The position numbers and the translations under genes are program-made. Under the pieces are notes generated by a model, which worked only from the letters and a program-made list of their open reading frames with translations, made no database searches and was not told where the DNA came from. Below, piece by piece: positions 43,967-56,050 of a stretch of DNA of 64,000 bases (position 1 is its first letter; every line of letters starts with the position of its first letter). This DNA is from Cyathus striatus (Eukaryota; Basidiomycota; Agaricomycetes; Agaricales; Nidulariaceae): assembly GCA_025738555.1 (NCBI GenBank), contig JAOVFP010000020.1:1488001-1552000 (forward strand). Reading direction: 5' to 3'.

Positions 43967-46609
43967 GTCGAGTGTGGGCACTCTCGGGTCTGCATCTTTT
44001 CATATATACCGTTGAGCCAGAGTAGACTAGCCCAGTATCAATAGCGACGGTAAATGTAGGTGACGCATATCATGGTAAATGAAGAAGGTCGCTCGTAGCA
44101 CGCGTGTTCAGCGTTGTTCACTGTCAGTACCTTCATACTCATAGTCTATCATATCATAATGACTCACTAACTTACTGTAACTATGACTCATAGAACGATA
44201 GCACGTTGGAAACGCGCCCACCATATCTGGACAACGGACAATCCCGAGCCGGAGTGCGCTTGATCTTCCGATTGGCTATTCCCGATCTTGCGCGTCTCTT
44301 AGAGATACTTACCTTCGTTTGACCTTCGTGCTATAGAACTAGCAAAATAACTTATTTTGCGTCTGAAATGTTGTGTACGTCCTCCAGAATTGAAGTGTTA
44401 TATATATATACTATTATTCGAAGTAAATGCTTTACCTATCAGAACATAGCCCTGAAATGTCTTTAGTGCGTCCAGACAAGTATAGGTTAAGTCGGGGTTA
44501 AGTATAGGTAAATCTCAGACGCTCAAAATATTCTACTAGTTATATGCTTAGCTATTTCTCTTCGAGTTTCGTGCTTTGAAGCTACAACACCTTCTGCTGA
44601 AATCCTAAATTTTAAATGTCAATTCTATAATCGAGATAAATTCTACCGTACGTTTCTAAATTTACAGGTCATTAAGTAGCTTCAAGTTCTACTTAGGTAT
44701 TTGTATTACTTGTACTTACTTAACACTTCAATTCTGATAATAACAACTCCTGGTCTACAAGCCATTGCTGACTTTTGGCTAGCTTGGTTTTGGCATGGTT
44801 TTGGCACGAGCGCACACGAGGCTTTGCACGCAAGAGGTATCAGATCCTCCGATCTGAATGAGCTGTCAAGCCACGCGAGTTTATTCACAGGCCAACGGCA
44901 GCACTACGGCGGTCAAAAATAAGATCAGTTTCTGTTACCCGGCATTGTACATGCCGGTAGCTTTCTTGAAGCTGTCAAGCGATGGCCCGCTGCAGACGTA
45001 TGTGATATAAGTATGCTGAATATATACATATGTACATACAATGTAATTATTATGAATTGGTTAAAAATATCATATGGATTTGACAATGAGTTGCAATGAG
45101 GTAGGTAAGAGTGGAATCTGGATGATGTAGAATTCGGAGAAGTAGTTAAATGGAATGAAACTATGTATTTCCTCGATACTTTCAATTTGAATCGCAAGCT
45201 AAACATAGTTTAGCGTTCCGTTTGGTAGATACATTGGGAGTTTGCGCGCACGCTCTTGAACAGCTGGAGGATATGGTGTAAGTCAGATACGGTGAGAACT
45301 GAGCTCAAGTTGCAACAGGACAGTTATCTGATCAGGATCTATGCCATCTTCATTCAGACAACCCACAATCATCTCGCATCCCTTTAATCCTTTCTTATGT
45401 GTCTTCATAGGATAATAACCGGTGGAGCTGCTGTGATTACTACAGTAGATGTAGCATGCACAAAGTGGGTGTGCGATTGAACGAAAGCCAGGCGCGACTT
45501 GTGGACCCAAATACGACCTTCGAGAGAGCAGCTGAGGTATCCGGATGTGGGTTAGAGGGCTCAGTACTGTATTCATGTCCGAGTTATTGGCCGAACGAAT
45601 ACTTACATTCAATGTGCCTAACATATTCCTGAGTCTTCACACCTATGACAGAGTACATGTAAATGCGCTCTACTACTATGCTACCTTTTCAAAGATGGGC
45701 GGATCTGCATACTGCTGGTCTGCTGAGAACATGGACTCAAGTACTTATTGAACAACTTGGAATTCAGAAGTATGAACATTAGAAAGAATGTCGCATTGTG
45801 ATGGTACTTATACTCAACTTACACTATCTACATCAAAGCAAGTAGCAGTCACCCATATCATAAAATAAATATCAAGAGAGATGTGTCGTTTGTTCAGACG
45901 CATAGGTGGAAGTACTTATAGTAGATGAACTGATGAAGGGTGAGACCCTTCGCTGCCGTCAGTTGACTGCCGAGTATGCCGCACCACTAAGCTAAACCAA
46001 ATTTGTAGGGTACCCCCCCCACCCCCTTACCTAATACATGTGCCAGATCGAAGGATCTCCGAATTGACAATCAATGAGAGTGGCATGAGGTAAGATTGTC
46101 AGATCGGATCTGAGATATGAGTGCTGTGCCTAGGAAATAGTAAGGACTTACTTCCAACAATCTGCCGCAGTCTGCAAGATGGTGAATACTTAGTAAAAGT
46201 GGGTACCAGCTGAGCATGCATGTTGGGGGTATGGGTACTATATCGCACCCAGATACCTTTCCTCAATTTGTCACTTAATCAAATTAGTATGGTATTTAGA
46301 CTGGAATGTATCGGTGATAATGTCACCAGCCTTGGTTCAAGCTAAGAGTCAGAGTATGGATAAACATCAACTCGAATTGTCGCGTAGTGTAACACTAATA
46401 GACATATCTGGAATCACAAGGTGTACGGTAGTACTTGCTCTTTCCCATGTTACGAGCATTTAAATCCAGAAAAGAAGTAAATATATCGTTGAGCTGGTGT
46501 AATGATATGAACCAACACCTACTTAACGACTAGCTCTACATTTCCCTCTCAGTCCCTAATTAATATGACAATAATAAGGGCTATCGTGAAAATTTGCCTC
46601 CCAAGTATA
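43967..46609. other. 2.6 kb region, no gene supported
   Basis: Short frames on both strands (for example 45283-45624 minus) have no family resemblance. Notable only for a perfect inverted repeat GAAGGGTGAGACCCTTC at about 45936-45952 and a C-run at about 46013-46025. Confidence 0.4.
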
Positions 46610-47324
46610 TTAAATCCTCTCATGATTCCACACCGTTACAGAAGTCACAGTCGGAAATAGCGCTAGACGGCGTAATATCTCGACCGCGACGGGCGTCAAG
46701 ACAACAAGACCTGCCGTAAGCACCATCTCAAGTAGCGAACGAGTGTGACGGACATGCATTTCTAAAAAATATTAAATTCACCGGTAGGTATTTTTTAGTC
46801 TGTGGTCAAACACACCATGAATTAGTGCGTAGTCACCAGCAACGTTGACAATTGTAGTGCCATTCAGCGTCATATCTCGTGCACCATCCGCAAAATCTTC
46901 GTTTCCATTAACATTAAGAGTTCATATTTTTTAAAGTGTAGTAGCATACTGGCGTTTAAACGACCATGATCAAAATTTTCGCTTTGACGTACAGGGTGTT
47001 CTAGTGCATGGTTATCATTTTCAACTCGACTTTTAATTTTTTGCACTTCTCTAGACTGTCTGACCACTGTGCTAGCATATAAGCACATACTGGCAGCAAA
47101 TGTGGTGTCTGAAATCATGATTATATAACAGTGTGCTCACCTCCTCGTTCTAAAGTTTCTATGGTATTGGAATACGGTGCCGGTAAGAGAGGATTCTGTG
47201 TATGTCTGCCGCGTCGCTTTGTCGTTGTTATATTCCCAGCTATAGTTTCTTTCTTATGGTGCCCATCACGAAGTGACGGAGACTTTTCGACCTTTTTTGA
47301 GTCGAGCTTCAGCGGCGTGGGCAT
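46610..47324 (-). CDS. Small membrane protein, motif family member 2
   Basis: ATG 47322-47324 (MPTPLKLDSKKVEKSPSLRD). A GTGAGC intron ends TTTCAG near 47104. Exon 2 is hydrophilic (TTFAASMCLYASTVVRQSRE to FDHGRLN). Intron 2 (GTATGC to CGAAG) leads to the motif exon FADGARDMTLNGTTIVNVAG with DYALIH. Intron 3 ends TTTTTAG before EMHVRHTRSLLEMV and a membrane segment (LTAGLVVLTPVAVEIL), ending NHERI, TAA 46610-46612. Same exon order and phases as member 1. Function unknown. Confidence 0.55.
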
Positions 47325-49609
47325 GAAAATATGACGAAGGTTTGAATGATGTTGGATGTTTTCAGTACTGAGTACGGATGATCTTATAGCATTTCTTAGT
47401 AGTATTTAATAATAGTGAATGTGTTCCCGTCCCCAGAAGATCTGGTGGGGAATGAGTCAGCATGGCGTCCTGACACATGGGGAATTCGGTCGGATGGTAC
47501 GCACTATTGACGCACTACTCGCTTTCCTCAGGCTACTATTACGAGCGGGAAAATAGCCAAACAAAGGCTTTGGGCGCTATGTACGTAGATCTAGATAGCA
47601 TAAGCCCGCTTTAGATAGTAGGTTGTATCCTGTTACTTATATTTAGCTGCTACATGCTTATTTTCCCGGCACTACGGTCAGGAAAGTAATGCTGGATATA
47701 AGTATGGTCTCATTGACAGTACATAGGTACATTGGCGCTACTTGAAGTCAGGTGGGATTTCGGTATTATTATATCGGGGCGAGACATGAATCAAAGCAGA
47801 GTCTACGTACATAATCTAATCCTTAGACTAACATTAAAAAAAATTGATGATGTTGTACCGAAGTCAACAAAATCGTGAAATGAAATAAGATATGCCATAA
47901 GAAAGGCGCTTAGGAGCTATAGCTGGTAGCATGTAGCGGTATGCTACCTGGCAGGGAAACTCCGATGAACATGCGTCCAGTAAAAATATCTTGAGAGCGA
48001 AGCTATTTTGTTTTTTTGTTATGTACTTATCTTCTATGTCCTAAACTGAATTTATGAGATTTGCTATTAGTCACCAAGCACAATCTATCCCAACCAAAAC
48101 AATCTGCTTTAAAATAACGGCTAGATATAATAATTAGCTCCTTTAACATATGTAATTTTTGACACTTACAGCATCAATAATCGTTTATTTCGTCAGCCGG
48201 TTTGATATCCGCGAGCCTTCTAAAAAACACAAGTAAAAAACCAACTTCGGACGAGTCCGTAATGAAATGCATTGGGATTTCGACCGAGTAAAGGAGTCCA
48301 GTTGAAAGGCATTCCAGTTCTCAACGTCCATCTCACTTGTACTCTGAACTGATCTCTTCCACTGCCACGACCTGACATTCATTTCCGTTTTAGTACGCTT
48401 GCAGACAAGAGGAGAAACAAAATTTTTGCACGATAGCTCCCTCCAACCGAGTAAACGAGGCCTGAAAATATTTTTGAATCTCCAGTCTCGACGTCGTAGC
48501 TTCTGGAAATAAAATATGCTTCATCACTTCCACTAGCAGATTTCGAGGTAGCATCCCGGAAGCTGGCAACAGACGTAGATTGCAGCGAGAGAGATGGAAT
48601 TTTACAGCAATAGTTGTAGTTTGACGTGATGAGTCGCAGTCAAAGGAATCAAGTAGAGATCGTAAACATAGCCCAGGATAGCGTTGTGGTATCGCCAGAG
48701 CTTCTTCACGATAGTTTTCGAAAGACGATGATGAGTAGAGTAACAAAAACATCGAAGACAATATTTTAATTGAAGGCTGAGATGTCCAATATCCCGTATG
48801 ATTTATTTACGGAAAAAGCTTCAGAGCTACCAAAGATTCCTTTGAAGCACCTGCTCGACTATTTTGTCTATCCAAGTTCACTGGTCAATGGGGTCTTAAA
48901 GATACCTGACTCATCCCTAATCTTTACGTTCTTGAGACTTCCAAATTAGAAATTTGAGTACTGTACACTGTACATATACTTACGATGGACTCCTCTGCCA
49001 GCTTCTTTTCTGTGCTCTAGAGCTCTTTGATAGTACGGAGGCCGGAAGAAATGGAAGCTAGGTTGAAGATAATGGATTACTGCAATGAATAGAATACATG
49101 AAACGGGGGATTGCTTGGGGGGGAAAGGGCTTGTTGTCATCAAGACGAAGACTGAAGAGCGTCCTCCGTTGTCGCCCGGCGTAAATGAACGAGCACACGT
49201 GACCTATTGTTGGTGTCACATTAAGCGTGACAATTTCCCTTATCATCTTTTAGATTAGAACATCCGGGGAAAACGGTGGGACAGAAGGACTATAAGTAGA
49301 CACGTACTCCAGATACACGAATATGGAAAATGCAGGCATTGCGGTCTCTGTTTCTGTGTGAAATTATGCTCTGGCGAAGAAGCGTTGTCTTCTCCGGTGC
49401 GGACATCGTTGCGTCCCCGAGGTGCTAGTCGAGCCTGGTGCCATCGGGAACGATAACCCTCCCTTCTCATAGTCTTCGATTTCGTCTCCCTGCATAACGC
49501 GTAGCAATCTAGACATCAGAGAAGACAAATTGATGGTTTTATCAGATTAGATAGACAGCACGTGCTGATAGTTAGATGGTGTGACCATCCCCCATAAATC
49601 GCTAATTGA
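47325..49609. other. 2.3 kb region, no gene supported
   Basis: A minus-strand frame at 48390-48761 is the best candidate (PRNLLVEVMKHILFPEATTS and more) but lacks a supported start or neighbouring exons. Nothing else is recognised. Confidence 0.4.
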
Positions 49610-51209
49610 ATGAAACGCCCTTCCCTCCCGCCACCACCACCAACCCACCATGCAGCGCCCATCCAGTCCCTCACCCATCCCCCCAGGCGCCACGTCCACT
49701 CTCCCGACATCGACGCCCTCGACACGTCCTCCTCCGTCCGCACTCTCACCCACCTCAACTGCGATATCCCTGCAGATCCCACGCCAAATCAAGCAACGTC
49801 AGGGTCAGAACCAGAATTCCTATGGTTCCCAGAATCCCCTCCTCTCCCCTCTCCCCCCGACAGCCCATACTCCTCCGCCTCAGTATCGTCGTTTCCCAGT
49901 GTTGGATCCTCTTTCTTCTTCAGCAGCGCAGCGGCGTCTCCGCCCCACCCTCCTACCGACTCGGGCAGCGCTACAGCTGGCCTCGTCATCCCCAGCTTGA
50001 CCCTCCCCGATGCCCTGAGACACCCCACTGCATATGGCAGAACAATGGGAGAAGTAAGATTGGTAATTGTAGGGAAAGGGACAAAGAAGGTAGTCGGCGA
50101 GATGTTGGATATGGATGATAATGAAGACGTGGTTCATGTCGGTATGTGGGAGGGAGACGTCATAAGAGCCAGCACCGATTGGATCGAGCATCTTGATGCC
50201 CATGGCTTGGAGAAGTACGAGGCATTGAAGAATGTCGAAGTTAGAGCTGTCGAGGTGCTGGACGACGAGGAAGATGTGAGTTTCCCCTTTGTGGTTGCGC
50301 CGCGGAGGAGGCTGATGAGAGCAGGATATCATCCAAGACCATATTACAACGCTCAAAGAGACCATCCAACAACCATTCCAAATCATCTCGGATGTTCTTC
50401 ATCCCGAAGGACAACCCTCCGCAGTCCTGGCCAACCTCCTCAGTTCATCCAGCACACCGCTTTATACAGCGCTTATTCTCCTCGTTGATAATCGTGAGTC
50501 CCCATGATCGATACCTGCTCCACACTAAACATAAACCGCAGCACCAACAGTTCAACAAACGACCCTTCTAACTTCCCTTTCCCCCGTCCTCCCAATCATC
50601 CCCTTTTCCATTTCTCGCCGCCTTCCACCAACCTTATCGCTCCCCGGAACATCCCCCTTCCACCCTGACAACACCCACGCGCTCCAGCGCCTCTTCCGGC
50701 CTGATACTCTCAATTTACTACGATCCGAAGCAGCAGATAAATTCTTAAAGTGGCGCGAGGTACACCGCACCGTCGCTCAAATCGAGCGCCAATCCCAATC
50801 GTCAAATTCTTCCACCAAAACAGAGGTGGATGAAGAAGGAGGAGAGAAAGGGTGGGACAAGCAAAAATGGGAACTTGAATATTTACATACGCTCTCCCTG
50901 GACGTAGCGAGAATGCGCGCGAGGTCGAGTACTGTTACACCTTCCCATTCCTCCTCTTCCAACCATTCCTCGTGTTTGCCTTCAAGTTCGTCTGTTTCCG
51001 CGCCGCCGGGAACTGCATTGGGACCCATTGATCCTCTGCACCTTCCTTCTCTTATTTTATTTTCGCTCTCTCTTCTGGGACCGTTGAAGCATTCTGTAAT
51101 TAGGATGCTCAGAGAGGCGGCGGGTGTCCTTGGGGATGGGAGGGTGCGTGCTGCGCTTGTGAGTGGTGTTGTTGTTGGGTTTGGTGTTGGATTGGGCATG
51201 GGGCGGTAG
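49610..51209 (+). CDS. Fungal protein of 497 residues with P-loop-like head and hydrophobic C-terminus
   Basis: ATG 49610. Three exons (49610-50275, 50334-50493, 50542-51209), with GTGAGT donors and CAG acceptors. A Pro/Ser-rich N-terminus (about 110 residues) precedes GLVIPSLTLPDALRHPTAYG, RLVIVGKGTKKVVGEML (a degenerate P-loop shape), DVVHVGMWEGDVIRASTDWI, DAHGLEKYEALKNVEV, then HPEGQPSAVLANLL and LYTALILLVDN. The C-terminus has hydrophobic SLILFSLSLLGPLKH and a glycine-rich segment ALVSGVVVGFGVGLGMGR. The glycine-zipper end suggests membrane association. The GTPase-like reading of the middle is inference. The frame is fully open. Confidence 0.7.
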
Positions 51210-54200
51210 GGTCCGCCAGTTCTTCGATTTGTTGGACAGCGATTTTTTCTTTCTGTTCATTATTGGGATGTGGAGGCGGAGGCTCGTTGCATATTTTTGT
51301 ATCTTCGTCCTCCCATTTCATTTACTGGAGAGCAGAGGCGCTTTGTATATTTGCGCTTGAGCTTTCCATTTACCATTTCTTTTCGCTGTCTTTTCAGACA
51401 TAGATGTTTATTTCTCTCGAATTATCATCCATACACTCTTTTACTACTTTGCTTTTTACAAGTTATCTCGTTTAATTTGTTGTATTATTATTTTACTTGC
51501 AATCACTCTTTTTTTTCTCCGTTTCGATTTTACGTACCATTTTTTTTGTCAATCATGTTGTAGTTTTATCATTTTGTTTGCGAACATGTGTTGTTGCGTT
51601 ACATAATTTATTTTCTAGTAAGTTATCTACGAATTACGTTGTTTCTTCATCGATTCGCCCAGAACTACACTCACAATTCAAGCACGGAACTGTCAAACGT
51701 CAAACCGAGGTCTGCGGTTTCCCGAGGTTGGCTTGGCAAGTGTATGAGTGCTTTATTAATTAGCTATTTACTATGGAACTACGTATGACAGGACCCCTCA
51801 GCCTTCCACGCGGATTAGATTTTAACCAAAGGGAATCTCCTTACAATTGCAAGGCTCATTCGGAGATTTTGGTCAACGATAATAGGATGAACGGGAAAAC
51901 GACCGTTGCCACATGCAGGATAGAGTTGTATATGTACGTGTATAACATAAGGAGCTGCGAAACAACTTACGAAACCCCGATGTCGAAGGTACTCAATCCC
52001 TATATCAAGAAAGGGCAACGGTTCACACCGAACACCATAGATTCAGAAAGAGTTGACTGCGTATAGCACATTGTGGCAATTAAGATAAAGCGCCTCTTAC
52101 TCACGAATTATATATCAGAGAATCACTACAATAAATCCTACCAGAATTAGACGTCCGGGGTTTGAAGTGCCCTGTGAACCCGATTATGTTAGCCTCCATC
52201 AGGTAAATGTCCCAGGTCGTAGAGAAGGACCAACATACTATAGTACCATCAAACCAAGCAATTAGTAAATAGAATCAATGTTCGTAGAGAAAGTAGTTCT
52301 GCACTTTCAACTATCTAGAGATCACTTTCCTTTATAAATTCGGTAATGATATAAGAGGCATGACACAGTTGCTGGACACCATAACACCAATCTACGATGT
52401 TCTTACGGTTATGTAAATTGAATAAATCCTCATATCGTTTCATACAGGTATTTGTGTCTTCATGTTCATGATCGCTGACTCGCGGTCGTACTACCACGCA
52501 ACCTGGCGCCTTTAGTAAATGTTTATAATATGCCTTCGAAATTCACGTGATAATCTTTTCTTCTTCACGACTCACTCTTTTCATTTAAGGTTCCTGTCTC
52601 TGCTTTGGTTTAGGATACTGAGCCGCTGAAGCTTAGTAGGGAGAGGAAGATCCAACCACTTCCTTCAAAGACTATTATAATAGTTTGATAATAGTCGGAC
52701 AGCACTACATGCTCGAAGCCCTACACTGTTGTACCACGCACAAAGAAATCGGTCCACAATATCATTTTGTCACGGTGCCTAACCAGCTATTTTTGGAAAA
52801 TGAAATTGGGCTGTGTGCGATGTATACTTTATGTAACAGCTGTTAACATCGACGCGTCTTATGAGGCCACCTAGCGTACTTTACCAGTGGGCAGTGTACA
52901 TTTCTTCGAGCGTCTCTATTGTGAATGGTCGACTCCGAAAATGTCGTAGGAAAGTGGAATACAATACCTGTAGTGCCTGACCAACTAAGCATACCCTACT
53001 CGGCCCAGACTCTGAAATCTTCACAATTTAAACGATATTGCCGTTTCCCAAAAGAGTGGGCGTAGAATTTAGTACGTTAATGTTAACCGATAAGTAGTCA
53101 CTGGTCGCATAAGTAAGGATTGTAACTTGCAAGGAGCTTCATGCTAGTGTTCCAAGTCAGGGTGTCGAGCTGCGAGAGGTTGTGAGATGCTGGAATTATG
53201 ATTTCCAACTTGGGCCTACAGACTTGTTACAGATGGTTGCAGTAAGGCCGCAGCCGCCACCACTATGAAGTGTCACACTTAGTGTATGCATGTATGCATG
53301 ATGATAGCTTTATTGGGAAGAACGGCCTAAGAAGGCAGGACCGGAGATTGCGGGAGACTCGGGTATTGATCGATATCCGTGGTATTTGGGAGTAGTTATT
53401 GTTATAGAGGGAGTAATATCTTTATCCTTGGGTTTTCAAGCGGAATGCTCAAGTTCGTTATAATCGACTCTATATTCTTAGATCCGAAAAGCCGGTTCTT
53501 CTCAGAGAAAAAATCAACCCACCTGTCATCGTGTACTTTTGTGACCATTTTAAAGCAATGTCCTGCGCATAAGTACTTACTAAATTCTCTTTCTCGAAAA
53601 CCAGGGTTGAAAAGTCCTGTTTCAGGCTGATTTCCTAGAATTATTCTAAAATTTGTATAGATTGGTACCTCAGGCCACAAGTTTTAGACACATATAAGTG
53701 CTCGAGTTGATTCTGAAGCAGTCGGATTTTGAAAAGAGCAGTCGTGCAACGATGTACTTACTCCCAAAAGGCTAATAGGTACTAGCAGCGTTGCTGTATA
53801 ATTACTAATCTGGTGTACTGTACACTGTATCCATAACCTCCTAGTATATAGCAAGGTCGATACAGTATAAAATTTACTCCTGATATTGGTGAGTGAAGGA
53901 TTTCAAGTAGCATAGCGTAAGTACAAGCGTACACCAAAGAATAATTTAATTTAATTTACTACTACTTCTCAACAGGTATCACTATAATATTCCTGGAGGA
54001 CAGAGCTTTGCCCCCCCTACATCGAGATACTCAAATACTTAGAAAATCAACGACTATCGATGTATTTAAAATTCCTATCACGCAAACATCTTTTATAAGC
54101 GCCTGTAGGCGCTTTGATAAATTATTGGCCCTGCGGACTGGTTCCAGGTTTGCTAGTTTACAACTACCCGGTGGGCACGTTTTTTAGTCCCTTAATCATT

Positions 54201-54596
54201 TGATGACATCAAGACTCGCGATGAAGCACCAAAACAAGATAGAACCATTCATCTACTTTACTGACTAACTTGCAACCGGTAATCTTCCGCATAGTCAGCA
54301 CATTCTCTTGACATTTTCACTGCACCCATCAAGAACCCATCGCCTTCAAACGGAACCAAAATGGAACTGTTCGTTATTATGAAGCCATAATAGTGCTATT
54401 CCAAAATGTACGCAATGGTATATCCCATTCCCGTCGTGGCATCATCCTAGTATTAAACGACCCCCGAGTCACTCACATACCAAAGCACTACGATATCGTT
54501 ACGCCTCCAATTATCCCACTGACTTTAGATTCTAGCCGACGAAACGCAAAATCGAGTACTCACAAATAGCTTTTGTCTTTATTGCTTCGAAGAAGA
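51210..54596. other. 3.4 kb AT-rich region, no gene supported
   Basis: The first 400 bases are T-rich 3' flank. The rest has many short frames, no splice-consistent chain and no transposon motif I can name. Confidence 0.4.
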
Positions 54597-55367
54597 ATGG
54601 CCCCGAAAAGGGTGAATGCGGCATTTTGTATGAACCCTTCTATTACTAGTATTTGCTTTTATCTATCTAACTTGGTTCTAGCAGCGAAGCCTTGGGAGCA
54701 GCGACAGCGACAACCATCCGTTGGACATTCTGCGACAAGCGATCGTCCATCAGCTGAGCAAGGGAAAGAAGATCGGAAGTCCGATTCATGCACTCGAGAC
54801 AATTCAACGGCACCTTTTCGTAAACTTCGTGTTCATGATAAATCAGAAGTTCATATGGCTAGTGCGTAAATCTGCAGTTGTAGGCATCAACGGTTGGCTT
54901 AACATTTCATTCCTTTCTGAAGGCTTTGCAGACAGCGGTAGTAATATGACTTTTAACGATGCAACAGTCTTAAACAACGCAGGGAATTACACATTAGTCC
55001 ATGGTATGTCTCAAGTTTAAGTTTTTGCTACCTGGATGAGCCCTAATCATCAGAATCTGGCCGATTTTCTATAGAAACACACGTTCTTCACGCTCGTCCC
55101 TTACTGGACCGTATTCTCATATGTTTTGTGATGTTGTTTATTGCGGACATGTTTCTACGCAGACTCGCACTTTCTAAGTCATACCAGACAGCCTGGATCT
55201 CTGAAGCTACTAATATGCGCAATCACGAACTAACTAGTAAAGGATGCGATGCGTCTGCGATGCAGCCATTCGTTCCCTTAGAATTGTCGCACGTACTACA
55301 AGTTGGACTACTAATAGTACTATTACTCCTTGCGCTCTGCGCTAGTATATTTAGATCTTATAGGTAG
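54597..55367 (+). CDS. Two-TM membrane protein, motif family member 3
   Basis: The 3' half is well supported. An intron ending TTTCTGAAG at about 54930 opens the motif exon FADSGSNMTFNDATVLNNAG with NYTLVH (to about 55001), an intron (GTATGT to TTCTATAG) follows, then ETHVLHARPLLDRILICFVM and LFIADMFLRRLA, and a second membrane segment (HVLQVGLLIVLLLLALCASI), stop TAG 55365-55367. Phases match members 1 and 2. The 5' part is uncertain: ATG 54597 with an intron to 54681 gives MAPKR then QRSLGSSDSDNHPLDIL in the right phase, but the alternative frame (KPWEQRQRQPSVGHSATSDR) looks more like the hydrophilic exon of its relatives. Function unknown. Confidence 0.5.
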
Positions 55368-55456
55368 AGGTCTCGCAAAGCTGCCAGACTCTAGTTTCCC
55401 TTAAGCCTTTAGGTAGTATTGGTATTGGTATGCATTATTTCTCTTTTTGTAGGGAT

Positions 55457-56032
55457 CTATTGTAAGCATGGTCATACTTATCGAGCAAAGCATTCATACA
55501 TATACTGCCAGATATTACGAAATTTATTGTTTCTTGGTAGCATTTTTTCCCTAGCGGTAGAAGTGCGCTTGTGTTCTGGCGGACAGCATGCTTTTGTGTA
55601 TGCCACGAATGTGTAGTGTGTAAGTATCATAATGAAGGGTGTTATTTCGTAAGCGATGTGGTGAGATATAGTAAGCGCGGAAATGACTACATAGATTTCT
55701 ATAGTATTCAGGTGCAACGGGCGTTCATGGTGTGCATGTTGGCTTCCAGAACATCCCATTGTTTGTGCATTTCCAGCAGTGTATCTGAGTATTTCCTGAC
55801 GTATATTATTACTCACTTGGAAAGGTATGAGATGTAGATCTTAGTCGCAAGAGAGATATCAATATTTATCCTACTGTAAGCATGGTCATACTTACGACAA
55901 ACCATCTGTATATATGCCGCCAGAGATTAAGGAACATATCGTTTCTTAATAGCTTCTTTTACCTAGCGGTGCGAGTATACTTATTGTGTTCTGGCGGGCA
56001 GTAGGCTTTCACCTGCATGTGGATTGGTTTGG
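55457..56032 (+). repeat. Direct repeat, two units of about 160 bases
   Basis: Unit 1 about 55457-55620 and unit 2 about 55872-56032, offset about 415 bases. Both share TGTAAGCATGGTCATACTTA, a middle with GTTTCTT..TAGC and CCTAGCGGT, and GTGTTCTGGCGG. They lie directly downstream of motif family member 3. Non-coding as far as I can see. Confidence 0.65.
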
Positions 56033-56050
56033 GGTGACAAGCAGCTAATC

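Noticed and set aside
44058..44085. Plus-strand GTAAATGTAGGTGACGC, reading TVNVGDAYHG, a possible fourth copy of the membrane-protein motif exon
   Set aside because: Too short, no splice sites at the expected places, and no anchor exon nearby.
45936..45999. Minus-strand sequence with AGCTTAGTGGT and GAAGGGT/ACCCTTC hairpin, possible tRNA
   Set aside because: No acceptor stem closes the structure and no sensible anticodon arm forms.
48390..48761. Minus-strand 123-codon ORF as a gene
   Set aside because: No recognisable family, uncertain start and no supporting exons. Left as unannotated sequence.
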